This document shows, piece by piece, positions 25,134 through 36,503 of a stretch of DNA of 64,000 nt. Origin of the DNA: Microvirga terricola (GTDB lineage: Bacteria; Pseudomonadota; Alphaproteobacteria; Rhizobiales; Beijerinckiaceae); the NCBI RefSeq assembly GCF_011777495.1, contig NZ_JAATJS010000001.1, forward strand, positions 843,807 through 907,806, read 5' to 3'. The position numbers were made by a program, and so were the translations under genes. The notes beneath the pieces are model-generated. The model saw nothing but the letters and a program-made list of their open reading frames with translations. It ran no database searches and was not told the DNA's origin. Position 1 is the stretch's first letter; each line of letters opens with the position of its first letter.

Positions 25134-28100
25134 ATGGCGTCACGCGAGGCGCGCGTCTTTTCCATTCCCTCCGGCTGCGAATTTCTGCCGGTGCTGGTGG
25201 ATGCGCTCATCGACGGCCGTCTCGTCGGCCCGCTGCCGGACGATCCCGCGGCACTCGCCGACATCACCATCTATGTCCCCACTCGCCGCGCGGCGCGTGC
25301 GCTGATCGCACTGCTGGCAGAACGCGGCGATGGGCGAGCGCAACTCCTGCCGCGCATCGTCCCCTTGGGGGAAACGGATCAGGCCGAATTCGAGTTGACC
25401 GGCCTGGAAGGCACGCCGCTCGAAGGGGCTGCGTCTCTGAAGCCGCCGATTCCGGAGCTGGAGCGCCGCCTCATCTTCACGCGGCTGGTGCAGCTCTGGT
25501 CGAAACAGGTGGACCGCGCGCTGCTGCAGCTTGGTCCCGGCGTGCCTTTCTTGGTGCCGGCGTCGCCTGCGGACGCCGTCAATCTCGCGGGCGATCTCGA
25601 AACGCTGATGGATGCCTTCACGACGGAAGGCATCGATTGGCACGCGCTCAATCTCGCAGTCGATGCGGATTATTCGCAATATTTCGAACTCACCCGCCAG
25701 TTTGTGCAGATCGCCAGCGAAAACTGGCCGATGATTCTGCAGGAGCGGCAGGCGAGTGATCCCGCGCAGCGGCGCCAAGCGCTGCTCGAAGCGGAGGCGA
25801 AGCGCATCACGCGTGAGCGACCCACGAAGCCGCTCATCGTCGCGGGCTCAACCGGCTCCGTGCCCGCGACCGCAAACCTCATGGCCGCCATCGCGCGCCT
25901 ACCGAACGGCGCGGTGGTGTTGCCCGGTCTCGACACCGATCTCGACGAGGACAGCTGGACCACCATCGCCGGAACGGGCGATGATGAGATGGACCCGGTG
26001 CACAGCCACCCGCAGGCCGTGCTGCGCCGTCTACTCGACAGACATCTGCGCGTCACGCGCTCTGCTGTCTCCGTGCTCGGTGAAGCGAGCGATGCAGGCA
26101 AGGCGCGCGCGCGTCTGCTCTCGGAGGCTTTGCGCCCGGCCGCGACCACGGATCGCTGGTCGCTTCTCTCATCCGAGGACCGGATCGCCTTGAGCGATGC
26201 AGGTTGTGCGAGCCTGACCGTGATCGATGCCGTGGACGAGCGTGAAGAGGCCTTTTCCATCGCCGTTGCGCTGCGCGAAACATTGAGCCACCCGGATCGC
26301 ACGGCCGCTTTGATCACGCCTGATCGGACGCTTGCCGCACGCGTGACGGCGGAACTCGCGCGCTGGGATGTCGGCGTGGAAGATTCCGCCGGCATGATGC
26401 TCGCTGACACGCCCGCCGGACGTCTCGCGCGCCTGGTGGCCGAGGCGGCGGCGGACAATCTGGACCTTGTGGGGCTCCTGGGTCTTCTCGCCCATCCCCT
26501 CGTGCGCCTCGGTTGGCCGCGCGCTACCGTGGAGCGGGCGGCGAGCATTCTCGAAATCGGCGTCCTGCGTGGTCCTGCTCCGGCTGAAGGCATCGGCGGA
26601 TTGCGCGAGGCACTCGCCACCCGCCGCGCCGAGCCTGATTTCCGCGCGCCGCGCCCGCAAAAGCGCCTCACCCCCGCCGATTGGGATTTGGCGGATGAGC
26701 TGCTGGAACGGTTGGATGCGGCGTTTCTGGGATTCTTGGCCCTTCGCGAGGATACGACCGATCTCATGGCGCTGCCGGAAGAGCATTGCCGCACGGTCGA
26801 GATGTTGTGCACTTTGCCTGAGGGCGAGATGCTCGCGGGCGATGACGGATCGGGCGAGGCGCTGGCGGGTCTGTTCGATGATCTCATGCTGTCGCAGGTT
26901 GAGGGCATCGCGGGCGGGTTCAGCGATTATCCCGCCTTCTTTACCGTGCTCACCAAGCAGCGGAGCTTGAGCCCCTCGCCACGTTCCACCCATCGCCGCC
27001 TCAAGATTCTGGGCCTGCTCGAAGCGCGCCTTCTCTCGGTGGATCGCGTCGTGCTCGGCGGGTTGGATGAAGGTGTATGGCCGCCGCGCACGGTGACGGA
27101 TGCGTTCCTCAACCGCCCCATGCGCGCCCGCGTGGGCCTTGCGCCGCCGGAGCGACGCATCGGCCAGACCGCGCACGACTTCGTGCAGGCGCTCGGCACG
27201 CATGATGTGGTCATCACTCGCGCGCAGAAGCGCGACGGTTCACCCATGGTTCCTTCGCGGTTCTTGCAACGGCTAAAGGCTTTTACCGGCGAGGCGATCT
27301 GGGCGGAGAGGGTGAAGGCGGGCGACCGCTATCGCCGCCTCGCGCGCCACCTCGATACGCCTGCGCCCACGCCGCCGCTGCCGCGCCCGCGTCCGAAGCC
27401 CGATCCAAAGCTGTTTCCGCGCAGCCTCAGTGTGACAGAAATCGAAACGCTCGTGCGCGATCCTTATGCGATCTTCGCGCGGCATATTCTCAAGCTCGAT
27501 GCGCTCGATGCGGTTGCGGTCGCACCGAGTGCTGCGGATCGTGGCACGATTATTCATGACGTGCTCGGCGGCTTTGGGCAGGCGCATCCGAGGGTGATGC
27601 CCGCGGCCGCTCTTGATGAGTTGATCAAGCGCGGTGAAGACGCATTCGCCGGAACCAAAAAGGCGTTTCCGGAACTCTATGCGGAGTGGTGGCCGCGTTT
27701 CCAGCGGCTCGCCACGGCTTTCATCATGTGGGAAGAGGGGCGACGTCCCGATCTCGCAGAGGTTTTCGCCGAGCGTTCCGGCAAGCTTGCGATCCCGCTT
27801 GCGGATGGATCGTTCTTCACCCTGCGCGCCCGTGCCGACCGGATCGAACAGCGGCGCGACGGCGGGTTCACCATCATCGACTTCAAGACCGGCCAGCCGC
27901 CGGGCGTGAAGGAAGTCTATGCCGGCTTCTCGCCGCAGCTCACGCTGGAAGCGATGATGCTGATGAAGGGCGCGTTCAAGGACATGCCGACGGCGAAAGA
28001 AGCGCCGGATCTTCTCTATCTCCACACGACCGGCGGGCGCGATCCGATGAAGCCGCGTGAAATCAAGCCGGGACGCGACGAGACGCGCAGCGTCGCCGAG

Positions 28101-28274
28101 ATCGTGGAAGAACATCGCCGCCGCTTCGAGGGCATGATCGCGCGCTTCGCGAAGGGCGAGTCGGCTTACGTCTCGCGGCCTTTCGCAAAGTATGCGCGGC
28201 GCTTTTCGGACTATGACCATCTCGCCCGTGTCAAGGAATGGTCGCTGGCCAATGGCGGGGAGGGCGGCGAATGA
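25134..28274 (+). CDS. addB: Double-strand break repair protein AddB
   Basis: A 1046-residue protein of the alphaproteobacterial AddB type. It has helicase-like folds with poorly kept motifs in the N-terminal two thirds. A C-terminal PD-(D/E)xK nuclease follows (about 790-1030: LSVTEIETLVRDPYAIFARH, RGTIIHDVLGGF and FTIIDFKTGQPPG, with the catalytic Asp/Lys). With AddA it processes DNA ends for RecA-dependent repair, the role of RecBCD in enterobacteria. ATG 25134 is used; an earlier in-frame start would run through the end of murU. Its stop overlaps the addA start as ATGA. Confidence 0.93.
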   Translation: MASREARVFSIPSGCEFLPVLVDALIDGRLVGPLPDDPAALADITIYVPTRRAARALIALLAERGDGRAQLLPRIVPLGETDQAEFELTGLEGTPLEGAASLKPPIPELERRLIFTRLVQLWSKQVDRALLQLGPGVPFLVPASPADAVNLAGDLETLMDAFTTEGIDWHALNLAVDADYSQYFELTRQFVQIASENWPMILQERQASDPAQRRQALLEAEAKRITRERPTKPLIVAGSTGSVPATANLMAAIARLPNGAVVLPGLDTDLDEDSWTTIAGTGDDEMDPVHSHPQAVLRRLLDRHLRVTRSAVSVLGEASDAGKARARLLSEALRPAATTDRWSLLSSEDRIALSDAGCASLTVIDAVDEREEAFSIAVALRETLSHPDRTAALITPDRTLAARVTAELARWDVGVEDSAGMMLADTPAGRLARLVAEAAADNLDLVGLLGLLAHPLVRLGWPRATVERAASILEIGVLRGPAPAEGIGGLREALATRRAEPDFRAPRPQKRLTPADWDLADELLERLDAAFLGFLALREDTTDLMALPEEHCRTVEMLCTLPEGEMLAGDDGSGEALAGLFDDLMLSQVEGIAGGFSDYPAFFTVLTKQRSLSPSPRSTHRRLKILGLLEARLLSVDRVVLGGLDEGVWPPRTVTDAFLNRPMRARVGLAPPERRIGQTAHDFVQALGTHDVVITRAQKRDGSPMVPSRFLQRLKAFTGEAIWAERVKAGDRYRRLARHLDTPAPTPPLPRPRPKPDPKLFPRSLSVTEIETLVRDPYAIFARHILKLDALDAVAVAPSAADRGTIIHDVLGGFGQAHPRVMPAAALDELIKRGEDAFAGTKKAFPELYAEWWPRFQRLATAFIMWEEGRRPDLAEVFAERSGKLAIPLADGSFFTLRARADRIEQRRDGGFTIIDFKTGQPPGVKEVYAGFSPQLTLEAMMLMKGAFKDMPTAKEAPDLLYLHTTGGRDPMKPREIKPGRDETRSVAEIVEEHRRRFEGMIARFAKGESAYVSRPFAKYARRFSDYDHLARVKEWSLANGGEGGE

Positions 28275-31200
28275 GCAACGATCTCGTCGTTCCGCGCCAC
28301 ACCAGCGAAGCGCAACGTCGCGCTGCGAATCCGCGCGCCTCGGCCTGGGTGTCCGCCAATGCGGGTGCGGGCAAGACGAAGGTGTTGACCGACCGCGTGG
28401 TGCGTTTGCTCCTCTCCGGCTCGCCGCCGGGACGCATTCTCTGTCTAACTTTCACCAAGGCCGCCGCCGCCAACATGGCGATCCGCGTGTTCGAGCGCCT
28501 GGGCAAATGGGTGACGCTCGATGATGAGAGCCTGATTGCGGAACTCACGCAGCTCGAAGGCGAACGCCCCTCGCCCGAACAGGTGCGGCTGGCGCGCACG
28601 CTCTTCGCCCGCGCGGTCGAGACGCCGGGCGGCTTGAAGATAGATACCATCCACGCCTTCTGTGAACGGCTTTTGCACCTCGTGCCCTTCGAGGCCAACG
28701 TGCCCGCAAGCTTCACGGTGCTCGACGAAAACCAGATGAACGAGATTCTGGCTGACGCAACCAAGAAGGTACTGGAGGCGACGAACGGCAGTTCTCTGCA
28801 CCTGAAGGCTTCATTCGACATCGTGAGCGTCGAAGCGGCGGGCGATGCGCTGGTGGGTGCGCTCAACACCGCTCTGCGCTGCAAGGACTTTTTGCACGAT
28901 GCGGATGGCATCGCGAAGCTACGCAAGGTTCTGAACCTCGCTCACGGCGAGACGCTCGAAGCGGTCGAACGCGCGATCCTTGAGGATGGCCTGCCGCCGG
29001 AGGAATGGCGTGCCATTGCGCAAGAGCTTCGCACCGACAAGAAGACCGATCAGGACCGCGCTGCTTGCCTGCTCGCCGCGGCCGAGGCTGAGACGCGCGA
29101 AGAGCAGCTGGAGCACTACCTGTCGCTGTTCTTCACCGACACTGGGGGCTTACGCGCCGAATCGCGGTTCGTCACGAAGGCGGTCGATCCTTTGTTGAAG
29201 GAGCGGCTTCTGAATGAACAGAGCCGCGTGGCTGCGCTCATCGACAAACGAAAGGCCGCGCGCGCGGTAGAGCGCACGGCGGCGCTGTTCACGCTGGCGA
29301 AAGAGATCGGCCGTCACGTCGATGCGGAAAAGGCGCGGCGCGGCGCGCTCGACTTCCAGGATCTCATCGACAAGACCTTGCACCTGCTCTCGCGCGGCGA
29401 TGCGGCGTGGGTGCTCTATAAGCTCGATCGCGGCATCGACCATGTGCTCGTCGACGAGGCGCAGGACACGAACCCCGAGCAATGGGACATCCTGCGTCGC
29501 ATCACGGAGGATTTCACCGCAGGTTTTGGCGCGAAGGGTGGGCGCGTGCGCACGCTGTTTGCGGTGGGCGATCCGAAGCAGTCGATCTACGGCTTCCAAG
29601 GCGCGGCGCCGCAGGAATTCGAATCGAGTCGTCAGGTCTGGGCGCGCAAGGTGAACGAAGCCGAACTCGCCTTCGAGGATGTGCGCCTCACCGTGTCGTT
29701 CCGCTCCACGAAGGCCGTGTTGTCGGCGGTGGATGCGACTTTTGCCGTCGAGCGGCATTTCAAAGGCCTGTCCTTCGAGGACAAGGCAGTAGGCACCGTG
29801 CATGAAAGCGCGCGCCCCAACACACCCGGCGTCGTAGAATTGTGGCCGCTCGAAACGCCCGCCGAAGAGGAAGAGCCAGAAGCCTGGGTTCTGCCCATCG
29901 ACGAGCCGGAGCAGCAGGCGCCGCCCGTCGTCGTCGCGCGGCGTATCGCGCGCGCGGTGAAGCATTGGACGACGCGCGGCGACGAGACGGGCCGTCTGTG
30001 GAATGCGGGCGACGTGCTGGTGCTGGTGCGCAAGCGCGGCGCGGCGTTCGAAGCGGTGATCCGCGCGTTGAAGGAAGCGGGCGTGCCGGTGGCGGGCGCG
30101 GACCGGCTCAATATCGGCGAGCACATCGCCGTGCTCGACCTCGTGGCGGCGGGCCGCGCGGCACTTCTTCCCGAGGATGACCTGACGCTTGCGACTGCGC
30201 TGAAGTCGCCGCTCGTCGGCCTCACGGATGACGACCTCATTCGCATCGCGGCTCCGCGTGGCGAGAACGAGTCGTTGCTCGCGGCGCTGGAAAAGCACGC
30301 CGAGATGGGCGGTGCGGCTGCACAGCGCGGGCTCGACGCGTTGCAGCAATGGCGTGCGCTTGCGACCACGCACGGCCCCTTCGGCTTTTTCGCGACGCTG
30401 CTCGGCCCCATGCAGGGACGTTTGCGTCTCGTGGCGCGGCTGGGGAGCGAGGCGGGCGATGCGATCGATGCCTTTCTCACCTTCGCGCATCAGTCCGAGA
30501 TGGCGGAAACGCCCTCGCTCACCATCTTCCTCAACCGGTTCGAATCGGCACAGCACACCATCAAGCGCGATCTCGATTCGGTGAATAACGAGGTGCGGGT
30601 GATGACGGTGCACGGCGCCAAGGGGCTTGAAGCGCCCATCGTCATCCTCATCGACGGCAGCGAGGTTTTGGGGCGCGACCCGGCGCTTCTGCCGCTTGCC
30701 TCCCGCAACGGCGAAACCATCCCCGTCTGGTCTTCCGGCAAGAACGCTGATTCGGGCGCGATGGGGCAGGCGCGTGATGCGCTGCACGCCAAGGCGCTGG
30801 AGGAGCACAACCGCCTGCTCTACGTCGCCATGACCCGCGCCAAGGACCGTCTAGTGATCGCGCCGTTTCTGACGAGCCGCAAGGAGGCGCCGCCGCCGGA
30901 GGCCTGGGGCGAAATGATTCGCGTCGCGCTGGCGGACAAGGCGGGCGGGCTGGAAGAGGAGGAGGCGCCTTACGGCCCCATCGCGCTCTGGCGCGACGGC
31001 ACGCCGCTCGTTCGGCCTGCGGCCAAGGCCGATGAGGTCGCCACCGATTCGCTCGAGCTGCCCGATTGGCTCACCCGTCCCGTTCGCCCAGAGCCCGAGC
31101 CGCTGCCACCGATTCGGCCCTCCAGCGCCCTTGGGGCGGCGGAACGCATGGCGCGTCCCGGCGACGGGCCTTATGCGCCCGATGCGCGGCTGCGCGGCAC

Positions 31201-31702
31201 GCTGGTCCATGCGCTGCTCGAGCGCCTTCCCGGCCTGCCGCCCGCGCGGCGCGAGGCCATGGCGCGCGCCTATGTGACAGCCCGTGCCCCACGCCTGCGC
31301 GAGGATCTGCGGGAGGCGGTCATCGCCAATGCGCTGAACGTCTTGAGCCACGAGGCGCTGGCGGCGCTCTTCGGTGAGGGCTCCCGCGCGGAAGCGCCCA
31401 TTGCCGGACGAATCGAGACGGCGGAAGGCCCCGTCATGGTCTCCGGTCAGATCGACCGGCTGGCGGTGCGGGATGACGAAGTGCTGGTTGCGGATTTCAA
31501 GACCACCGCGCGCTCGCCCCGCCCCGGCGCGCCGCCACCCAAGGCTTATGTGGCCCAGCTTGCCCTCTATCGGGCGCTGCTCAAGGATATCTATCCCGGG
31601 AAAAAGGTTCGCGCTTTTCTGGTCTGGACCTCCGGGCCGGTGATCCACGAGGTGCTGGAACCGGAGCTTGAAACGGCGCTCACGCTTATCAAAGCAGCGT
31701 GA
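28271..31702 (+). CDS. addA: Double-strand break repair helicase/nuclease AddA
   Basis: A 1143-residue UvrD-type helicase with a C-terminal nuclease. Motif I is VSANAGAGKTKVLTDRVVRL. Motif II is VLVDEAQDTNPEQWDIL. Motif III is AVGDPKQSIYGFQGA. Motif V/VI regions are VMTVHGAKGLEAPIVIL and LLYVAMTRAKDRLVIAP. The nuclease centre is VLVADFKTTARSP near residue 1075. AddA drives unwinding 3' to 5' and cuts one strand. The start ATG 28271 overlaps the addB stop, which indicates translational coupling of the heterodimer. The order tsaE-amgK, murU, addB, addA, trxA is tight. Confidence 0.95.
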   Translation: MSNDLVVPRHTSEAQRRAANPRASAWVSANAGAGKTKVLTDRVVRLLLSGSPPGRILCLTFTKAAAANMAIRVFERLGKWVTLDDESLIAELTQLEGERPSPEQVRLARTLFARAVETPGGLKIDTIHAFCERLLHLVPFEANVPASFTVLDENQMNEILADATKKVLEATNGSSLHLKASFDIVSVEAAGDALVGALNTALRCKDFLHDADGIAKLRKVLNLAHGETLEAVERAILEDGLPPEEWRAIAQELRTDKKTDQDRAACLLAAAEAETREEQLEHYLSLFFTDTGGLRAESRFVTKAVDPLLKERLLNEQSRVAALIDKRKAARAVERTAALFTLAKEIGRHVDAEKARRGALDFQDLIDKTLHLLSRGDAAWVLYKLDRGIDHVLVDEAQDTNPEQWDILRRITEDFTAGFGAKGGRVRTLFAVGDPKQSIYGFQGAAPQEFESSRQVWARKVNEAELAFEDVRLTVSFRSTKAVLSAVDATFAVERHFKGLSFEDKAVGTVHESARPNTPGVVELWPLETPAEEEEPEAWVLPIDEPEQQAPPVVVARRIARAVKHWTTRGDETGRLWNAGDVLVLVRKRGAAFEAVIRALKEAGVPVAGADRLNIGEHIAVLDLVAAGRAALLPEDDLTLATALKSPLVGLTDDDLIRIAAPRGENESLLAALEKHAEMGGAAAQRGLDALQQWRALATTHGPFGFFATLLGPMQGRLRLVARLGSEAGDAIDAFLTFAHQSEMAETPSLTIFLNRFESAQHTIKRDLDSVNNEVRVMTVHGAKGLEAPIVILIDGSEVLGRDPALLPLASRNGETIPVWSSGKNADSGAMGQARDALHAKALEEHNRLLYVAMTRAKDRLVIAPFLTSRKEAPPPEAWGEMIRVALADKAGGLEEEEAPYGPIALWRDGTPLVRPAAKADEVATDSLELPDWLTRPVRPEPEPLPPIRPSSALGAAERMARPGDGPYAPDARLRGTLVHALLERLPGLPPARREAMARAYVTARAPRLREDLREAVIANALNVLSHEALAALFGEGSRAEAPIAGRIETAEGPVMVSGQIDRLAVRDDEVLVADFKTTARSPRPGAPPPKAYVAQLALYRALLKDIYPGKKVRAFLVWTSGPVIHEVLEPELETALTLIKAA

Positions 31703-31716
31703 GGCGGAGCCACCCT

Positions 31717-31737
31717 CGCTTGATTCCGCATCAAGCG
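31717..31737 (+). terminator. Weak hairpin after addA
   Basis: CGCTTGAT and ATCAAGCG form an 8-bp stem with a 5-base loop, followed by GTTCTT. It lies 14 bases past the addA stop codon. The T-run is poor, so read-through into trxA is likely. Confidence 0.35.
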
Positions 31738-31813
31738 GTTCTTAAGTTGCACCCATCAAGATGCGGCTCGCGATGTGGGTCGCGCTAAAATTTAAGCCAA
31801 CAAAGGTGATGTG

Positions 31814-32134
31814 ATGGCGACCATGAAGGTGACTGACGCGAGCTTCTCGCAGGACGTCCTGAATTCCTCCGAGCCCGTCGTGGTCGATTTCTGGGCAGAA
31901 TGGTGCGGTCCCTGCCGCATGATCGGCCCGGCTCTGGAAGAGATTTCCAACGAGATGGCCGGCAAGGTGAAGATCGCGAAGGTGAACGTGGACGAGAACC
32001 CGCAGATCGCCTCGCAGTTCGGCATTCGCTCGATTCCGGCGCTGATGATGTTCAAGGGTGGCAAGGTTGTGGCCCAGAAAGTCGGCGCGGCGCCCAAGGG
32101 CGACCTGTCCAAGTGGATCCAGGCTTCGGCCTAA
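31814..32134 (+). CDS. trxA: Thioredoxin
   Basis: A 106-residue classical thioredoxin. The active site is [15 protein letters not shown] with the Cys-Gly-Pro-Cys dithiol, and the cis-proline loop is [13 protein letters not shown]. It reduces protein disulfides with electrons from thioredoxin reductase in the cytoplasm. ATG 31814 is chosen; the GTG one codon earlier is also possible. AAAGGTG lies just upstream. It sits after addA behind a weak hairpin, with its own AT-rich upstream stretch, so it may have its own promoter. Confidence 0.96.
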   Translation: MATMKVTDASFSQDVLNSSEPVVVDFWAEWCGPCRMIGPALEEISNEMAGKVKIAKVNVDENPQIASQFGIRSIPALMMFKGGKVVAQKVGAAPKGDLSKWIQASA

Positions 32135-32157
32135 AGGCTGTTTCAGCTTGACTGTTT

Positions 32158-32182
32158 AAAGGGGCCCAATGGGCCCCTTTTT
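32158..32182. terminator. Bidirectional terminator between trxA and recQ
   Basis: AAAGGGGCCC and GGGCCCCTTT form a perfect 10-bp stem with a 3-base loop; T's follow on the plus strand and on the minus strand (AAA before the stem). It lies between the convergent trxA and recQ stop codons, so it can serve both. Confidence 0.88.
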
Positions 32183-32193
32183 CGTGCGTATCG

Positions 32194-33992
<1,799 letters not shown>

Positions 33993-33996
<4 letters not shown>

Positions 33997-35264
33997 GGGT
34001 GCGGTGTGGCCGAGCCGGCGGTTCCGGTCAATGCGGATGCTGGAATCTTCAAGGTTTCCAACACGCCCTTTGCCGCAGCAACGCCGGTGGCGAAGGCCGC
34101 CTGGAGAAGATAACCGCCAGTCGGGGCCTCCCAATCGAGCATTTCGCCCGCCACGAACACACCGGGCAGGCGGCGCAGCATGAGATGATCGTCGATTTCG
34201 GTGAGCGCCACCCCGCCTGCGGTCGAGATCGCCCGGTCCAGGGGCTTTACGCCGGTCAGCGTCAGCGGCACGGCCTTGATGAGCTGCGCCAGCGCGGCGG
34301 GTTCGCTCGGCAGGGTGTGCGAGGCTTCGCGCAGCAGAGCGATCATGACCGGGGAGAGGGAAACCGCCCTGCGCAGGAAGGTGGAGGCGGATTGGCCTTT
34401 TCGCGGGGCCGAGAGCTTTTGCGCCAAAGCTTCCACGGACAGGTCGGGCCGCAGGTCGATATGGAGGGTGGCGCTGCCTTTTTCCGCAATCGCCTCGCGC
34501 AAGGGCGCTGAGAGGGCATAGATCGCGCCGCCTTCGATTCCATCTGTCGTCACGATGGCCTCGCCGCGCATGGTGCGGCCCTCGAAGGTCAGCGCGATAC
34601 GTTTCAAGGGCTCGCCCTGAAAGCGTTCCCGCATCACATGGGACCAGGGAAGCGTGAAGCCCATGTTGGAGGGGCGCATCGGTGTCACCGCGATGCCGTG
34701 CTCTTTCAGCCAGGGCTCCCAGGCGGCGTCCGAGCCCAGACGCGGCCAGCTTGCCCCGCCGAGCGCAAGGATGGTGGCGTCGGGCGCATCGGTGATGGCT
34801 TTCCCGGCCGAATCGGTGAAAATCAGATGGCCTTGCGCGTCCCAGCCCCGCCAGCGATGGCGCAGGGCGAAGCGGACACCGAGGGTTTCCAGCCGCCGCA
34901 GCCAGGCGCGCAGGAGCGGCGAGGCCTTGAAGGTTTTGGGAAAAACCCGGCCGCTCGACCCCACGAAAGTTTCTTGGCCGAGCCCTTCGCACCAACCGCG
35001 CAGGTCCTCTGGGCGGAATGCCTCGAGGAAGGGGCGCAAGGTCGGCGCTGCCTCCGCATAGCGGGACACGAAGCGCAAAAAATCTTCCGAATGCGTCAGG
35101 TTCAGGCCGCCGCGACCGGCCATGAGGAATTTGCGTCCGACCGAGGGCATCTGGTCATAGACCGTCACGCCGACCCCGGATTGCCCCAAAACTTCCGCCG
35201 CGATCAGGCCGGCGGGTCCGCCGCCGATAATGGCGACGCGGGGGGATGACGGGGCTAAGGACAT
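33993..35264 (-). CDS. HI0933-family NAD(P)/FAD-dependent flavoprotein
   Basis: A 423-residue flavoprotein. The FAD-binding fold starts VAIIGGGPAGLIAAEVLGQS, followed by VGRKFLMAGRGGLNLTHSE, which is diagnostic of the HI0933/YhiN group. ILALGGASWPRLGSD and, near the end, FVAGEMLDWEAPTGGYLLQA complete the pattern. The group's cellular role is unsettled. It precedes recQ with a 4-base overlap. ATG 35264 is chosen over an upstream frame extension because the Rossmann fold begins eight residues later. Confidence 0.88.
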
Positions 35265-35419
35265 GCGATCAGCTGACGCGGCTAAGCTTGGGTGAGGATT
35301 CTGGACCCTCGGCCTCGGGCATGGCATGCAAAGGCCTCGGATTGGGGGTCATGCATGACCCCCAAAGGTCTCTTTTTCAAGGGGAGCGGCGCTCGAACGC
35401 CGCCCGTAAGGGGATTTCA

Positions 35420-35884
35420 ATGCGGATTGTTGCCTTCTGCGCTCTTGTGGCGCTGGCGCTTGTCGGCTGCGCGGTCCAGCCGTCGCTGACGGGGAAATAT
35501 ACGGTTCTGTCCATCTCGACGACCGACGCGGGGGCCGCGGCCAAGATCATTTCGGCTTACCGGGTGTCGAAGGGTTTGAGCCCCGTCACGGTCGATCACA
35601 CCCTCAACAAGGCGGCGGAGCATCAGGCGCGGACGGTCGCTGCCGCGGGCGCCCTGAGCCACGGCGATTTCAACGGTCGCATGAAGGAATTCGGCATCAT
35701 GGGCTATGCCGCCGAGAACCTGACGGCGGGCTCCTCCACGGTCGATGCGGCGGTGGTGCGCTGGAAGAATTCTCCCCCGCACAACGACAACCTGCTGATG
35801 CCCCAGGCGAGGAAAATTGGCCTCGCCCGCGCCGATGCCAACGGGGCCTACAACCATTACTGGGCGCTAGTGCTCGGACAGTGA
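35420..35884 (+). CDS. CAP/SCP-domain lipoprotein
   Basis: A 154-residue predicted lipoprotein. The signal MRIVAFCALVALALVGCA has the lipobox LVGC, so Cys17 would be lipidated. The mature part is a compact CAP (SCP/PR1-like) domain: HTLNKAAEHQARTVAAAGAL, SHGDFNGRMKEFG, AAENLTAGS and a WKNSPPHNDNLLMP segment, ending YNHYWALVLGQ. These His and Glu residues form the CAP cavity. Bacterial CAP proteins are envelope or secreted proteins with largely unknown roles. The ATG at 35420 is the one that gives a proper signal peptide. A terminator follows. Confidence 0.88.
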   Translation: MRIVAFCALVALALVGCAVQPSLTGKYTVLSISTTDAGAAAKIISAYRVSKGLSPVTVDHTLNKAAEHQARTVAAAGALSHGDFNGRMKEFGIMGYAAENLTAGSSTVDAAVVRWKNSPPHNDNLLMPQARKIGLARADANGAYNHYWALVLGQ

Positions 35885-35892
35885 GAAAAGCG

Positions 35893-35921
35893 AAAAGCCC
35901 GGAATTCTCCGGGCTTTTTTG
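35893..35921 (+). terminator. Rho-independent terminator after the CAP lipoprotein gene
   Basis: AAAAGCCCGGA and TCCGGGCTTTT form an 11-bp stem with a 4-base loop followed by more T's, 8 bases past the stop codon. Confidence 0.9.
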
Positions 35922-35923
35922 TT

Positions 35924-36027
35924 AGCGCATTTTCCGACGAAGTGGACACCGGTTCTGCGAAGAAAATGCGGCAAGAACAATAAGATAGAGCATCCGATCT
36001 GATACTGTCAGGTCGGAAAATGCTCTA
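35924..36027. repeat. Dispersed palindromic repeat of the rhizobial GCATTTTCCGAC type
   Basis: The ends AGCGCATTTTCCGAC (35924-35938) and GTCGGAAAATGCTCT (36012-36026) are inverted copies. Between them is GAAGTGGACACCGGTT and a second inner inverted arm AGAGCAT. I recognise this sequence type as an abundant intergenic repeat in many Hyphomicrobiales genomes. It lies directly after a terminator and touches the 3' end of the next small gene. Confidence 0.7.
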
Positions 36028-36324
36028 GCGCAGGGCTGCCGTGATCAAGAGGGTCGTTCCGGCGGCCGAGGAGGCCAGCGCCACGATCATCGCCCAGCAA
36101 TGCAGACGGTCGCGCTCCTCCTGATTGAGCAGGGGGCGGATGCGCGAATCGGACCGGCCGAAGATGAAGCTGTTGGTCCGCGATGACCGTGCAGACGAGG
36201 GGATGACGCGAAAACCTTGCTTCTTCAGCGAAGCGCCGTGCTCGCGGCCATTGTTCGCGGTGAACGCATGTTCGGAATGCATTTGCGGGCCCATGGCTGT
36301 CACGGCGTCGAGGGAATGTGTCAT
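36025..36324 (-). CDS. Hypothetical small protein with C-terminal membrane helix
   Basis: A 99-residue predicted protein of unknown function. The first two thirds are polar. The last 20 residues (WAMIVALASSAAGTTLLITA) form a convincing single membrane segment, the pattern of a tail-anchored protein. A possible ribosome site (AGG, 7 bases) lies before ATG 36324. An overlapping frame at 36008-36394 is also open but reads as low-complexity arginine-rich sequence. The 3' end runs into the dispersed repeat. Confidence is limited because no family is recognised. Confidence 0.4.
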   Translation of the reverse strand: MTHSLDAVTAMGPQMHSEHAFTANNGREHGASLKKQGFRVIPSSARSSRTNSFIFGRSDSRIRPLLNQEERDRLHCWAMIVALASSAAGTTLLITAALR

Positions 36325-36503
36325 GCCTCAACCTGCCCTGCCGCCGTGAACGGGAGGTAAATTGCCCGACGAACCCGCAAACGTCGTAAACCAATCCTTT
36401 CCGGATTCTTGTCCCGCTCCGCCGATGCCGGAATGTTATGTCTTTTCTCCTCCCGCAGTGCCATCAGTGCTATGAAATAACGCAGCTCTGACGGGGGCAT
36501 TTC

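Noticed and set aside
33997..34995. Open extension of the recQ frame upstream, giving a 933-residue protein
   Set aside because: The extra part is arginine-rich and lies over the flavoprotein gene. RecQ homology starts at the GTG at 33996.
36008..36394. A 128-codon frame overlapping the small membrane protein gene
   Set aside because: Arginine- and proline-rich, no plausible domain; the alternative frame gives a good C-terminal membrane helix.
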